This document shows positions 20,822-29,457 of a stretch of DNA of 64,000 bases, piece after piece. Position 1 is the first letter of the stretch. Each line of letters begins with the position of its first letter. The notes below the pieces were generated by a model. The model did no database searches and had not been told where the DNA came from. It saw only the letters and a program-made list of their open reading frames with translations. The stretch comes from Bathynomus jamesi. Lineage: Eukaryota; Arthropoda; Malacostraca; Isopoda; Cirolanidae. The position numbers and the translations under genes are program-made. The stretch is taken from the NCBI GenBank assembly GCA_023014485.1, contig JAJOZX010000995.1, forward strand, positions 234,501 through 298,500, in the 5' to 3' direction.

Positions 20822-23307
20822 ATGGCATTAAGCAAGGAGCTGAGGGAGCTCCGTGGGCGCACAGTTGATATCTCAGAACCTCCACGTACTGTCCACAGGC
20901 AGGTGTCAACTGGGCCATCTACCAGATCTCTCACTGAAATTTTCCTGGTTGGATACCCTTCAGCTTTTATCAGTGGTTCCCAGTTTCCCACCAACAGACA
21001 GGCGTTCCAGTATTTCCTTAATCTTCAGAATTTACCGGAAAATGCAGGGAGGCCCATGGTTCAAGACCTTGCATATGAAACAGTTGAATCTATCATCCCA
21101 TTCTGGCAGATGGCTAGGATCAAGACAATGACCAAGTACAACGCAATGAAGCTCTTCATGAAACTACATGAGAAACATCGTGCTCTGGTGAAAAGCAAAG
21201 GAAGAGCAAGTAACCCTGGAGGAAAAAGAGGAGCATTTGTGCTGGAATTAGACAGCCTGTTCGATATAGGAGCTCCAGATGCAATCCAGGAAATACAGAA
21301 CAACAGACTGTTATCCAGAGAGAAGAAAGATGAGGATATCAGGTTCTACGAAGACCAAAAGACTGAGAGGAAAGGTCATATGTCTGGTCATGACAAGATT
21401 TTTGAGACAAGATCCCTGCAGCAAGCAGCGAGGAATGAAAGACTGCAGCATAGACAAGAACAAGGTAAAACTAATTACTTTGAACGTTACAAAAAGTTTT
21501 AAGTTTTACTCCATTGCGATATTTAGCATATACTTAACAATTACTGTCTTAACATGTTGTACTATTTTACAGCTGCAGCAGAACAAGAGGCAGTTGTTCA
21601 TGTGGATGACATTACCTGGGGTGACTCAACTGACAACGACGCTAACACAGAGGACATGGATTACCATCAGCCTCGTCCTGGATGTTCTCACCATCAAGAC
21701 ACTGTGACTAGTGTGACTTTGACGTTTCCAAGGAAGGTCATGGAATGTGATGTCATCTGCAATACAGCTGATCGTCTTGGTTTATCAGACAATCAAGTTA
21801 CTGCCATGGTTTCTGCCACCTTGAAAGCTGGAGGGGCTGATCTGGATAACTTCGTCATCTCAACCTCAACAACACGTCGCAACAGAATGCTGTCCAGGTA
21901 TAATATCAGCCAGAGTCACATGTCCAAGTTTTGTGAAAACCCCCCACAGTACGCTGCCTTACACTGGGATGGAAAGTTGCTCAAAGATGTCTTGGGCAGT
22001 GAACCTGGAAGTACCTCAGAGACTTTAGCTGTGCTAGTGTCCGGTCCACCTTCATACACTGAAGGAAAGTTATTGGGAGTACCTGTCATCGACAATTCTT
22101 CTGGCACAGCTCAGGCTGAGGCTTCAATGGATTTAATGGAGACATGGGAACTTACGGATAATGTTACTGCCCTTGTTTTTGACACTACATCCAGTAACAG
22201 TGGAGTTCACAGAGGAGCTGCCAAACTGCTAGAGAAAATGCTGAACAAAAAGGTGTTTTATCTGGCCTGTCGACATCACATCCTGGAAATCCTAGTAGGA
22301 GCAGTTTGGGAGAAGCTGTTTGGGAAGGTGAAGGGGCCAGATAATCCCTGGTTTGAGCATCTGAAGGATGTTTGGACGGACTTGTCCAAGGAAAACCCAA
22401 AGATACTGGCTATCAACAGCAAATGGCTGAAGGAAAAGAAGAAGAACAGTGAAGAAATACTCCAAGACATTCTAACAGCAGAAAGGCTTCCAAGAGCCGA
22501 CTACAGGGAAATGGCTGAACTGACAGTCATTGTTCTTGGAGGAACGCCTCCTCGAGGTATTCACTGGAGTCGACCAGGCGCCATTCATCAGGCCAGATGG
22601 ATGGCCAGAAACCTTACTCCATGAAAATGCTGATGTTTGCAGATCAACTTGAGTACGACGAAGACACTGTATCAAAGCTGGAAAGACTCAACACCTTCCT
22701 TGCGCTGTTCTACACTCCTGTATGGATGATGTCAATGTCTGCTGCAGATGCTCCCGTGAATGATCTAAATCTAATCCAGGACATGTTGAAGTACAAGAAA
22801 ACTGACCCAGAGCTTGCTGATGCAGTACTTAATAAGATGGAAAACCACAAATAGTACCTGACGCAGGAAGTCGTGCCATTTGCCCTGTTCAGCAGTAGAT
22901 TGAGTGACACATTGAAGCACGACATTGCTGCCCAGTTACATGCCACTGAAAAGCCAGACAGCTTCAGAACAGGAAAGCCTCTATTCCAGAGAGTCACAGC
23001 TAAGACCACCCTGGTTGATCTCATTGGCCCAGAATCACATTTCCTGCTGGACACACTGAACATTGGATCCGAGTGGCTTCTGGAACCTGTCACGTCTTGG
23101 CCACAGAATGAGGACTACAGAAAAGCGTTGGACTATGTTAAGAATCTGAAAGCGGTGAATGACATTGCTGAACGTGGTGTCAAGATGATGAGCGACTTTG
23201 CAAATGTCATAACAACAGATGCCAAGCAAAGGGACTATCTCCTTCAAGCTGTGGAGTTCAACAGACGCCGCTTTGACAGTTTCAAGAAACAAACTCTCAA
23301 CAACTGA
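20822..23307 (+). pseudogene. Transposase-like gene, two exons, hAT-reminiscent RNase-H-fold candidate
   Basis: Exon 1 runs from ATG at 20822 to 21464. A phase-1 intron at 21465-21572 (GTAAAA...TTTTACAG) follows. Exon 2 is open to 22624, then the frame changes near 22600-22625 and continues to a stop at 23305-23307, with one in-frame TAG at 22852. The product is about 790 residues. The candidate catalytic region reads ALVFDTTSSNSGVHRGAAK and VFYLACRHHILEILVG. An Asp-Thr-X2-Asn-X-Gly box followed by a Cys-Arg-His-His box is similar in layout to the D and CxxH boxes of hAT transposases. A last acidic residue could not be fixed. No DNA-binding zinc finger was seen in exon 1. The superfamily is not recognised. 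Confidence 0.7.
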
Positions 23308-23544
23308 CTGTGTAAATGTCATTATGAAATTAATCATCATGTAATGCTTTCACTTCTTGATCGATTAGACTTGTGACAAAATGTTAATCTCAAATTTGTG
23401 TCATGAATAAGGCGCCTTGTCTGCCTTGAGTGTGAGAAAACGAATTTTGTGATATTTCTGAAATCTTTGTATGTACCAATGTGCCATTTCTTCCAAGACT
23501 ATCATAATTGTATAAGTTAGAAAGAGGATTAAAAACACTTTAAT

Positions 23545-23790
23545 TTGGTGCCTATTTTGTTGCTCTATCTTGTTTAGATAAAAAGTTATAGTGCAAAACA
23601 TGATTCAAGGGACCCCGAACTGGTGCTTTTGGCCGATTTCAAGGCAGAAAACTTAAATCTCCATGCGGCAATGCTTCCCAACAACCTAGGTCAAAATGGT
23701 TGTGATTTCCGGCCTTCTCAGGTCAAAAAGCATGGGAAAAAGTACAGAAATCTATGAAAATAAGAAAAAGTTGATTTTTGAACATGGCTA
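23545..23790 (-). repeat. Right terminal inverted repeat of the DNA transposon
   Basis: Inverted partner of 20403-20646. It shares the outer AAAAATCAAC word, the central GCATTGCCGCATGGAG-like word and the inner GAGCAACAAA word. Confidence 0.88.
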
Positions 23791-23798
23791 GTCACACT
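23791..23798. repeat. Target-site duplication, right copy (GTCACACT)
   Basis: Identical to 20395-20402. The Polinton sequence resumes directly after it. Confidence 0.85.
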
Positions 23799-24000
23799 CG
23801 ACGAAACGATGAAATGGTATGCAGACAGATAAAAATCCGTTTTCCAATTGTGTGTACTCGTTGTATAGTATAATGTTTTTGTTCGTGTGTATATTTGTAA
23901 CGTTAGTTTGTATATTCTGTAGTTTAAGATGGTTATTGTACTGATTTCTTTCATTTAATAAATTGATGAAAATATATTGTCTTCTTCCCCCAAAAAAGAT
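23799..24000 (+). pseudogene. Protease 3' remnant and 3' untranslated region
   Basis: The open stretch 23799-23873 continues the protease frame once the transposon is set aside. After its stop, AT-rich DNA with AATAAA at 23957-23962 could serve as the poly(A) signal for the rightward capsid/protease block. Confidence 0.5.
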
Positions 24001-24014
24001 CGAAAAACACTTAC

Positions 24015-24607
24015 ATTATTTCGATGTGACATTCATTATGCTGACTGTTCAGTATATCTTCCATATTCATGACACGAGATTCTTCAAAAGATTGTATAAC
24101 ACGTGTCAAATCCTCATCGGACCTTAAAGGAGAAAGAATAATGTTCATATTGAATCTTTTTTATTGAAAACATATACAGAGTATACATATTGTAAGACAG
24201 ATCCCATTATATGAAGATATCTTTGGTTCGCTCAGAGAAGCTCATTTAAGGGGTAATTCCGAATAACATTTATAAAAAACATGCAAAAGATTGCCGTAAA
24301 AAATTTCGATTATAGCATAATGGTGAGTATCTAAATGAAGTATTTGACGAGATACTACATCCCTCCATATATAAAATCATCTTTCTGACAGTTTGTGAAT
24401 AAAAAATAAAAATAAAATTATAGACACTTACATTTCTATGGTAGTCCCTTGCGTCGGATTGTAAGGAGCGTCACTGCAAATATCATCAACGGTTTGCGTT
24501 GGAAATAATCCATCACGGTCAATCGCGTTAAAAAGATTAATTGCAGTCAATGCTACAGTGTCACCTTCTTGATACAAATCCGGAAAAATGTAAAGTTCGT
24601 GGTCCAT
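24015..24607 (-). CDS. Unrecognised spliced minus-strand gene at the Polinton right end
   Basis: Exon 1 is 24607-24432: ATG at 24607, MDHELYIFPDLYQEGDTVAL, acidic, ending at a GTAAGTG donor. Exon 2 is 24122-24015: it follows a pyrimidine-rich acceptor ending CTTTAAG, is open in the phase set by exon 1, and ends at a second GTAAGTG donor. Both donors follow an ATAGAAAT/GAAATAAT-like context. Further exons would lie to the left but were not fixed; CTACAG near 23920 is a candidate acceptor. The protein is acidic with no known motif. Whether it is a Polinton early gene, an older insertion or a host exon pair is open. Confidence 0.4.
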
Positions 24608-25216
24608 GGTGGAGGGAATGTTTATGCACTGGCAGAGGGAATGTATATTCACTGGCGCGAAAATAGCTACTGTTACTCCCAACTGAAAAATATTTCCTTT
24701 TATATGCACAATCACCAAGCTCCGCCCCAAAAGATCAAGAGCAGATGTTCGTAATGATTGGTTGGCAGTGTAGCTGGGTGGAGCTATGATAAGTTTGTGT
24801 ACCAATCGTAACACCGCTATAACGGAACCATGCTTTGGACGACTAATGGCATCTTTATATTTTCTCCAATAGATTTAATGCTCGTATTACCCCTTGCATT
24901 CTCCGTCACGACAATATTTGTATCTACTTTTCCCCCACTATTCCCCGTTCAATAATCACTAATGTAATCGAGAGGATTTTATAATAAAGAAATTATAAAT
25001 ATATCCATTCCTTTAATTATATTTAAAAAAAAGAAAAGAGTATTCGGTTTCCACGTTAAACTGTGGGTCTAAGGTGGAGTGAAAAGCTTAACCATTGTTA
25101 CAATTCAGCGAAGAGTTAGTTATTATTATTATTACTAAAGAGAAAAATCTACATTGTTTTGGTGCATATCACATTTTGAGGTCATACTATTCCCGGATCA
25201 ATATTCACTAATGTAA
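24608..25216. other. Intergenic patchwork with a duplicated fragment
   Basis: There is no gene. The word TCCACGTTAAACTGT with GGTCTAAGG and GAGTGAAAAGCTTAA occurs at about 25048-25091 and again at about 25348-25391, each followed by (ATT)n. This is probably the 3' tail of a small retroposon present twice. A second word, ATCCATTCCTTTA followed by an A-rich run, occurs near 25000 and again near 25850. Confidence 0.55.
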
Positions 25217-25275
25217 TCGACTAGTCAGTAAAGGACCCAAAACTGAAAATAAGATGGGAAGAAATGATCCTGTTA
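25217..25275 (-). pseudogene. Fragment of a second Polinton copy (tail of the pX-like gene)
   Basis: Read on the minus strand, this segment closely matches 15500-15555 of the Polinton above, sharing CATCTTATTTTCAGTTTTGG and TCCTTTACTGACTAG. It encodes the hydrophobic tail of the small basic protein. No other neighbouring Polinton gene surrounds it, so it is a short relic, inverted relative to the main copy's rightward genes. Confidence 0.8.
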
Positions 25276-25344
25276 TTTTAAATGTTGAAATTATGATGTG
25301 AAAGAGTGAGCAATGATTCCCTGACGAGATGTATTTCTGATTCG

Positions 25345-25430
25345 GCTTCCACGTTAAACTGTAGGTCTAAGGCCGGAGTGAAAAGCTTAATTCGGCGAAA
25401 AGTAGTTAATTATTATTATTACTACTGTAA
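25345..25430. repeat. Second copy of the TCCACGTTAAACTGT fragment with (ATT)n tail
   Basis: Matches the block near 25048-25138 in sequence and in its ATT-rich end. It is probably a retroposon 3' end. Confidence 0.6.
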
Positions 25431-25459
25431 TTTGTACCACCCTATATATATTATATGGG

Positions 25460-25847
25460 TCTGTATCGAAGGAGTGACATTTCAAAGGAGTGACATAAGA
25501 AAGGAGTGACATAAATACCGTAACGAAGGAGTGACATAAGAAAGGAGTGACAAATCGGAGATAAAATTCAAAGGAGTATAATTATTAAAATTTTATTTAA
25601 AAAAACAAAATTTGTTAGAATTGTTAAAATTAAGATTTTATTTCAAAAACTAGAAACCTAACCTAACCTAACCTAACCTAACAGTTGCAAGCCTCTCTTC
25701 CCTCTGGATTTGTTCTTTCTTCTTCTTTGTTGGTATTTTCGTGTCACTCCTTTGAATTTTATCTCCGATTTGTCACTCCTTTGTTATGTCACTCCTTCGT
25801 TATGCCACTCCTTCGTTATGTCACTCCTTTGAATAGGACCGATATAT
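25460..25847. mobile_element. Small foldback element with AAGGAGTGACATAA subrepeats
   Basis: The left arm (about 25460-25578) contains five or six copies of (A)AGGAGTGACAT, and the right arm (about 25739-25847) contains the same words inverted (GTCACTCCTT). The arms also share the longer word AAATCGGAGATAAAATTCAA. The spacer holds TTAGG-type repeats and the string GTTGCAAGCCTCTCTTCCC. There is no ORF. It would form a long hairpin, like a foldback-type MITE. Confidence 0.8.
25657..25681 (-). repeat. Short (TTAGG)n array, read as CCTAA on the + strand
   Basis: Five perfect CCTAA units in the spacer of the foldback element. TTAGG is the common arthropod telomere repeat, and short interstitial arrays are also common microsatellites in crustaceans. 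Confidence 0.9.
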
Positions 25848-25897
25848 ATATATCCATTCCTTTATTTATTTAAAAAAAAAGAAAAGAATGAACAAAA

Positions 25898-25903
<6 letters not shown>

Positions 25904-25939
<36 letters not shown>

Positions 25940-25946
25940 TATATAT

Positions 25947-25980
<34 letters not shown>

Positions 25981-26028
25981 ATATATATATATATAATATA
26001 TATATATAATATATATATATATATATGG
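25904..26028. repeat. (CT)n followed by compound (AT)n microsatellite
   Basis: CT dinucleotides from about 25904 to 25937, then long TA runs with ATAATATA interruptions to 26028. Confidence 0.95.
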
Positions 26029-26177
26029 GAATATATATACGAGATAGGTGTACGCCTGGTGTGAATGAATTCTGTATTTAAAATGAGTCTATAGTTTCAT
26101 TGGTACGTTTTATTTCCCACTAACTGTGTACACGAGATAAGAGTACGCATGGTGTAAATGAACTCTGAAGCTGTTCT

Positions 26178-26327
26178 TTTTGCAGACGTTTATACAGAAA
26201 ACAAGTAATTACATTATTGAAAACATTAACTAGGAATCGTGAGAAATACGCGTCTGGTAATCGGGAGTCGAACCCACGATCTCATCTCTTTCTGCAGACG
26301 TTTATACAGAAAACAAGTAATTACATT
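26178..26327. repeat. Direct repeat pair around a B-box-like fragment
   Basis: The word GCAGACGTTTATACAGAAAA with AAGTAATTACATT occurs at about 26182-26215 and again at about 26294-26327. Between them, on the minus strand, GGGTTCGACTCCC fits the RNA polymerase III B-box. No complete tRNA fold or A box was found. This may be a tRNA-derived SINE remnant. Confidence 0.4.
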
Positions 26328-27327
26328 CAATTGTTAGTACTTTCAGAGTACATGTGTATTAATTTTGAAAAAACTTTGTTGATTTCTGATAATTATGATT
26401 TTGATAACTAAGTTGATAAAATATAAAACATTTTTTATTTACGAGGAAGACATTCGCTTCGAGAGTGAAGTGTGTATTTCAGTGGAGTAGTAATAAGCAT
26501 AATATTTTTAACATTTAGAGTGAAGCGAGGTTTTCTCGAGTTGAGTGGAAAAAAGGAAAGCTAGTGGTCATTTTGTGGTTAGCGTGAGACGCATATGCTC
26601 AGATTTTTTTTTTTTTTTTTCTAGAGAAGCTGAAAGTAAATGAGATGAGTGAAATGATATGAGATTAGTGAAATGAAGTGAAATGACATGAAAATGAAAT
26701 GATATGATGAGACTTAATATTTTTTTCTGTTTTTGATACATAAGAAAGGTTTGCCAAAAGAAAATAGACACAGTTAATGTGTTTATTTCTTTTGCAGTTT
26801 ATTATTTAATATAAATGTGTGTGTGTGTGTGTGTTAATTTTGAAAAATGTATAATAATAATATGTCTTTCCAATTCAATAACAGAGATTTTATCTAAGAA
26901 GATGATGCCATAAAAATTTGCAAGTAAAGACACATAATCAGTGCATTTAATAAAATAGAATTTTATATACATTAGTAGCAAGGGACCAAATTGAAGGAGT
27001 CGAGCGAAGGATTTGCCGAGACAGATCGAGTCCTTGAGCGAGAGAGCAAGTTGACCCAGATTCCTTTCAAAAAGGCCTCGGGGTAAACAGGTGTGAGTCT
27101 TTTGGCGTTCCTGGTTCAATTTCCTACTCGTCTGAACACAATGTTCTAAGAGTTAATATTTTGGAATCGTTTTAATAACTGAAAGAAGGTAAATAAAACG
27201 CCGTTTAAGTAACTAGTATCTTGTATTGTTAATATTGGTTTTAATAATTGATTCTCTTAAAATGAGAAAATTCATTTGCTTTAAATTAATATACTTTTGA
27301 CAGTTCACTTTAAGGTGAAAATCCGTT

Positions 27328-27382
<55 letters not shown>
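26328..27382. other. AT-rich spacer with transposon fragments and microsatellites
   Basis: There is no gene. It contains a T run (26606-26620), (TG)n at about 26815-26834, a GC-richer patch at about 26985-27115 (GAGCGAAGGATTTGCCGAGA) that looks like a relic of another repeat, and (TA)n at 27329-27382 ending at the inverted LTR. Confidence 0.5.
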
Positions 27383-27386
<4 letters not shown>

Positions 27387-28229
27387 AACCCCCCCTTTAT
27401 GGCCCTGAGTCGGTTCGGATCGACGGGGGTTCTAGTTACGGAGGCAAGCAACGGATATTCTTCTATATACTTTTCTTCTATAACTTTCTAATTCTTTTCT
27501 CTCGCTTTATGGGGTCGACACTCTGTTAATTCTTTTCTTTCAATAATACTCTGATACTTCTACTTTCTTGACTAAATTCCTCTGAAGATAGCCCAACTCG
27601 AGGAGGAAAATAAAAAAGTTTCTCTTACTGTAATTTTCTTCTTAAAAATTTACAGGTAGTGGTCTGAATTTTACAGGGGTAGAGGTTCGACCTCTTTCGA
27701 CCATAGCTCAGGCCGGAATCTAAAAATATTAAGGAGGCAAGGGGCCTCTGCCCCTCCCCGCAGCGAGGCTGCTAACAAGGGGAGTCTCTTAGCAGTGACC
27801 AAAGCAGAGAGCCGTAATGAAGTGTCCTCATTTTACAAATACATGTATAATATATAAGCCTGAATGTTGGGGAACGGCAGTTGGAGGTTAAGTTTCCCCC
27901 TTTTAAACACGATCAGATGTTTGAAAGATTCCAATAAAGATTTAAAAAAAAAATAAAAAAAACTAATCTTATTTTTTTTGCCACGTCTTCATTTCTGAAG
28001 GCGATTTCATTCATAGTCGTACACAAGTACAATGAAGTACATGACTGAGTACATTTTTGTTTGGGTTTATTACAATTATGATTTCGATTATGGATTACTT
28101 CCCATTCGCTTATGATTGTCCCTTACAGTTCTATTAAAGTACATTCTTACATTATATATAAAGTCATTACATTCAATTATAGTTCATTGAAGTACATTAC
28201 GTCGTTACCATTCTTACAGTGGTTATATA
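27383..28229 (-). repeat. Older, inverted LTR fragment at the array edge
   Basis: The reverse complement matches the 3' portion of the array LTRs, from the AAACACTAAGAATGG-like word through the CCCCCGTCGATTC-like word to the exact LTR end (TGTTAACC on the + strand at 27383). It is clearly more diverged than the array LTRs are from each other, with small indels and substitutions throughout. It abuts (TA)n at its outer end with no internal sequence beyond, as for a solo LTR. Its 5' portion is missing, replaced by AT repeats at 28230-28308. Confidence 0.88.
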
Positions 28230-28231
28230 TG

Positions 28232-28269
<38 letters not shown>

Positions 28270-28308
28270 TTATATTATATGGTTAGATTATATGGTTAGA
28301 TTATATGG
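28230..28308. repeat. (TA)n and TATATGGTTAGAT repeat at the head-to-head LTR junction
   Basis: A TA run, then three copies of a TTATATGGTTAGA-like unit, separate the inverted LTR fragment from the first direct LTR. This is where the tandem array starts. Confidence 0.85.
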
Positions 28309-29457
28309 TTCGCTCTGATTTCAAATTTATAACATATTATAACATATTATTTCCTAAATAAATTATCTCGTATGTGCTCATGTACTTGTGTTGTACTAAT
28401 AACCATCTAGTATAACCATCTAGTATAACATCTAGTATAAATATATAAAATATAAAACACTAAGAATGGTAAACGACGTAATGTACTTTAATGAAACTGT
28501 AATTATAATAATAACTTGTAATGTACTTCAATGAAACTGTAATTAAATGTAATGATTTAATTTATAATGTAAGAATGTACTTTAATAGAACTGTAATGGA
28601 CAATCATAAGCGAATGTGAAGTAATCCATAATTGTAATCGTAATTGTAATGAACCAAAATTAATACGTACTCAGTCGTGTACTTAATTTGTACTTATGTG
28701 TACTATTACGAAATGATATCGCCTTCAGAAATGAAGATTCGGCAAAAAAATATACGATTAGTTTTATTTTTTTTTTTAAATTTTTATTTGGAATCTTTCA
28801 AACATCTGATCATGTGTTTAAAAGGGGGAACTTAACCTTCAACTTCCGTCCCCAACATTTAGGTTTATATTATACATGTATTTGTAAAATTAAGGCACTT
28901 CATTGAGGTCACTTCATTAGAGCACTTCATTTACGGCACTTCATTACGAGCCTCCTTTGTTAGCAGCCTTGCTGCGAGGAGGGGCCAGAGGCCCCTTGCC
29001 TCCTTAACTTTTTTTAGATTCCGGCCTGAGCCATGGTCGAAAGAGGTCGAACCTCTACCCCTGTAAATTCAGAGCACTACCTGTACATTTTGAGAAGTAA
29101 ACTACAAAAAGGGAAAGTTTTTATCTTTTCCTTCGAGCCTTGTTCTCTTCAGGAATTTAGTCAGTAAAGTCGATAAGTTATAAAAGAAAAATCGATAAGT
29201 TTAGTACCAAGAAAAAGTATCAGAGTATTATAGCAAGAGAAGAATTAATAATCGTCGACCCATAAAGCGAGAAAAAGGGGACAACCCAAGCACCATAGAA
29301 GATATTGGCATAACAGTCTGGTGAGTCTGTAGCCAAGAGTTTAACAAGAGGCGACCGAAAAGAATTAGAATTATAGAAGAAATATCCGTTGCTGCCTCCT
29401 AACTAGAACCCCCGTCGATTCCGAACCGACTCAGGGCCATAGACGGAGGGGTTAACA
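28309..29457 (+). repeat. LTR-0, 5'-truncated
   Basis: The homology begins at TTCGCTCTGATTTCAAA, about 770 bases into a full LTR (compare 34032), and ends GGTTAACA at 29457. It includes four GCACTTCATT-like subrepeats (about 28894-28950) and hairpins GCAGC-CTT-GCTGC (28963-28975) and GGGGCC-AGA-GGCCCC (about 28981-28995). Confidence 0.92.

Larger units (their letters stand above)
20403..23790 (+). mobile_element. 3.4-kb DNA transposon with ~245-bp inverted ends, inserted in the Polinton protease gene
   Basis: The left end begins AGGCCTGTTCAAAAATC. The right end, read on the opposite strand, begins TAGCCATGTTCAAAAATC. Similarity continues about 245 bases inward on each side (20403-20646 and 23545-23790), including ATCAACTTTTTCTTATTTTC and the inner word GATAGAGCAACAAA. 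The element is flanked by an identical 8-bp duplication, GTCACACT (20395-20402 and 23791-23798). It carries one intron-containing transposase-like gene and an (AAT)n tract. An 8-bp duplication and a TAG-type end suggest hAT relationship, but such long inverted repeats are unusual for hAT. Confidence 0.9.
7887..24607. mobile_element. Polinton/Maverick (adintovirus-like) integrated element, damaged
   Basis: The minimum extent is taken from the outermost associated genes. The hallmark genes are all present: family B DNA polymerase with exonuclease and polymerase motifs, FtsK/A32-type ATPase, retroviral-type integrase with chromodomain, adenain-like protease, a probable minor capsid protein and the double-jelly-roll-type major capsid protein. 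Leftward genes occupy 7887-14533 and rightward genes 14622-20378, diverging from a short gap at about 14534-14621. A 3.4-kb DNA transposon is inserted at 20403-23790, so the Polinton itself is about 13.3 kb over this span. Long terminal inverted repeats, expected for the family, could not be identified. Most genes have frameshifts. Confidence 0.93.

Noticed and set aside
25657..25681. Telomere proximity suggested by CCTAA repeats
   Set aside because: Only five units, inside a foldback element; this is an interstitial microsatellite.
27297..27491. ORFs rich in Ile-Tyr repeats
   Set aside because: They are translations of (TA)n microsatellites.
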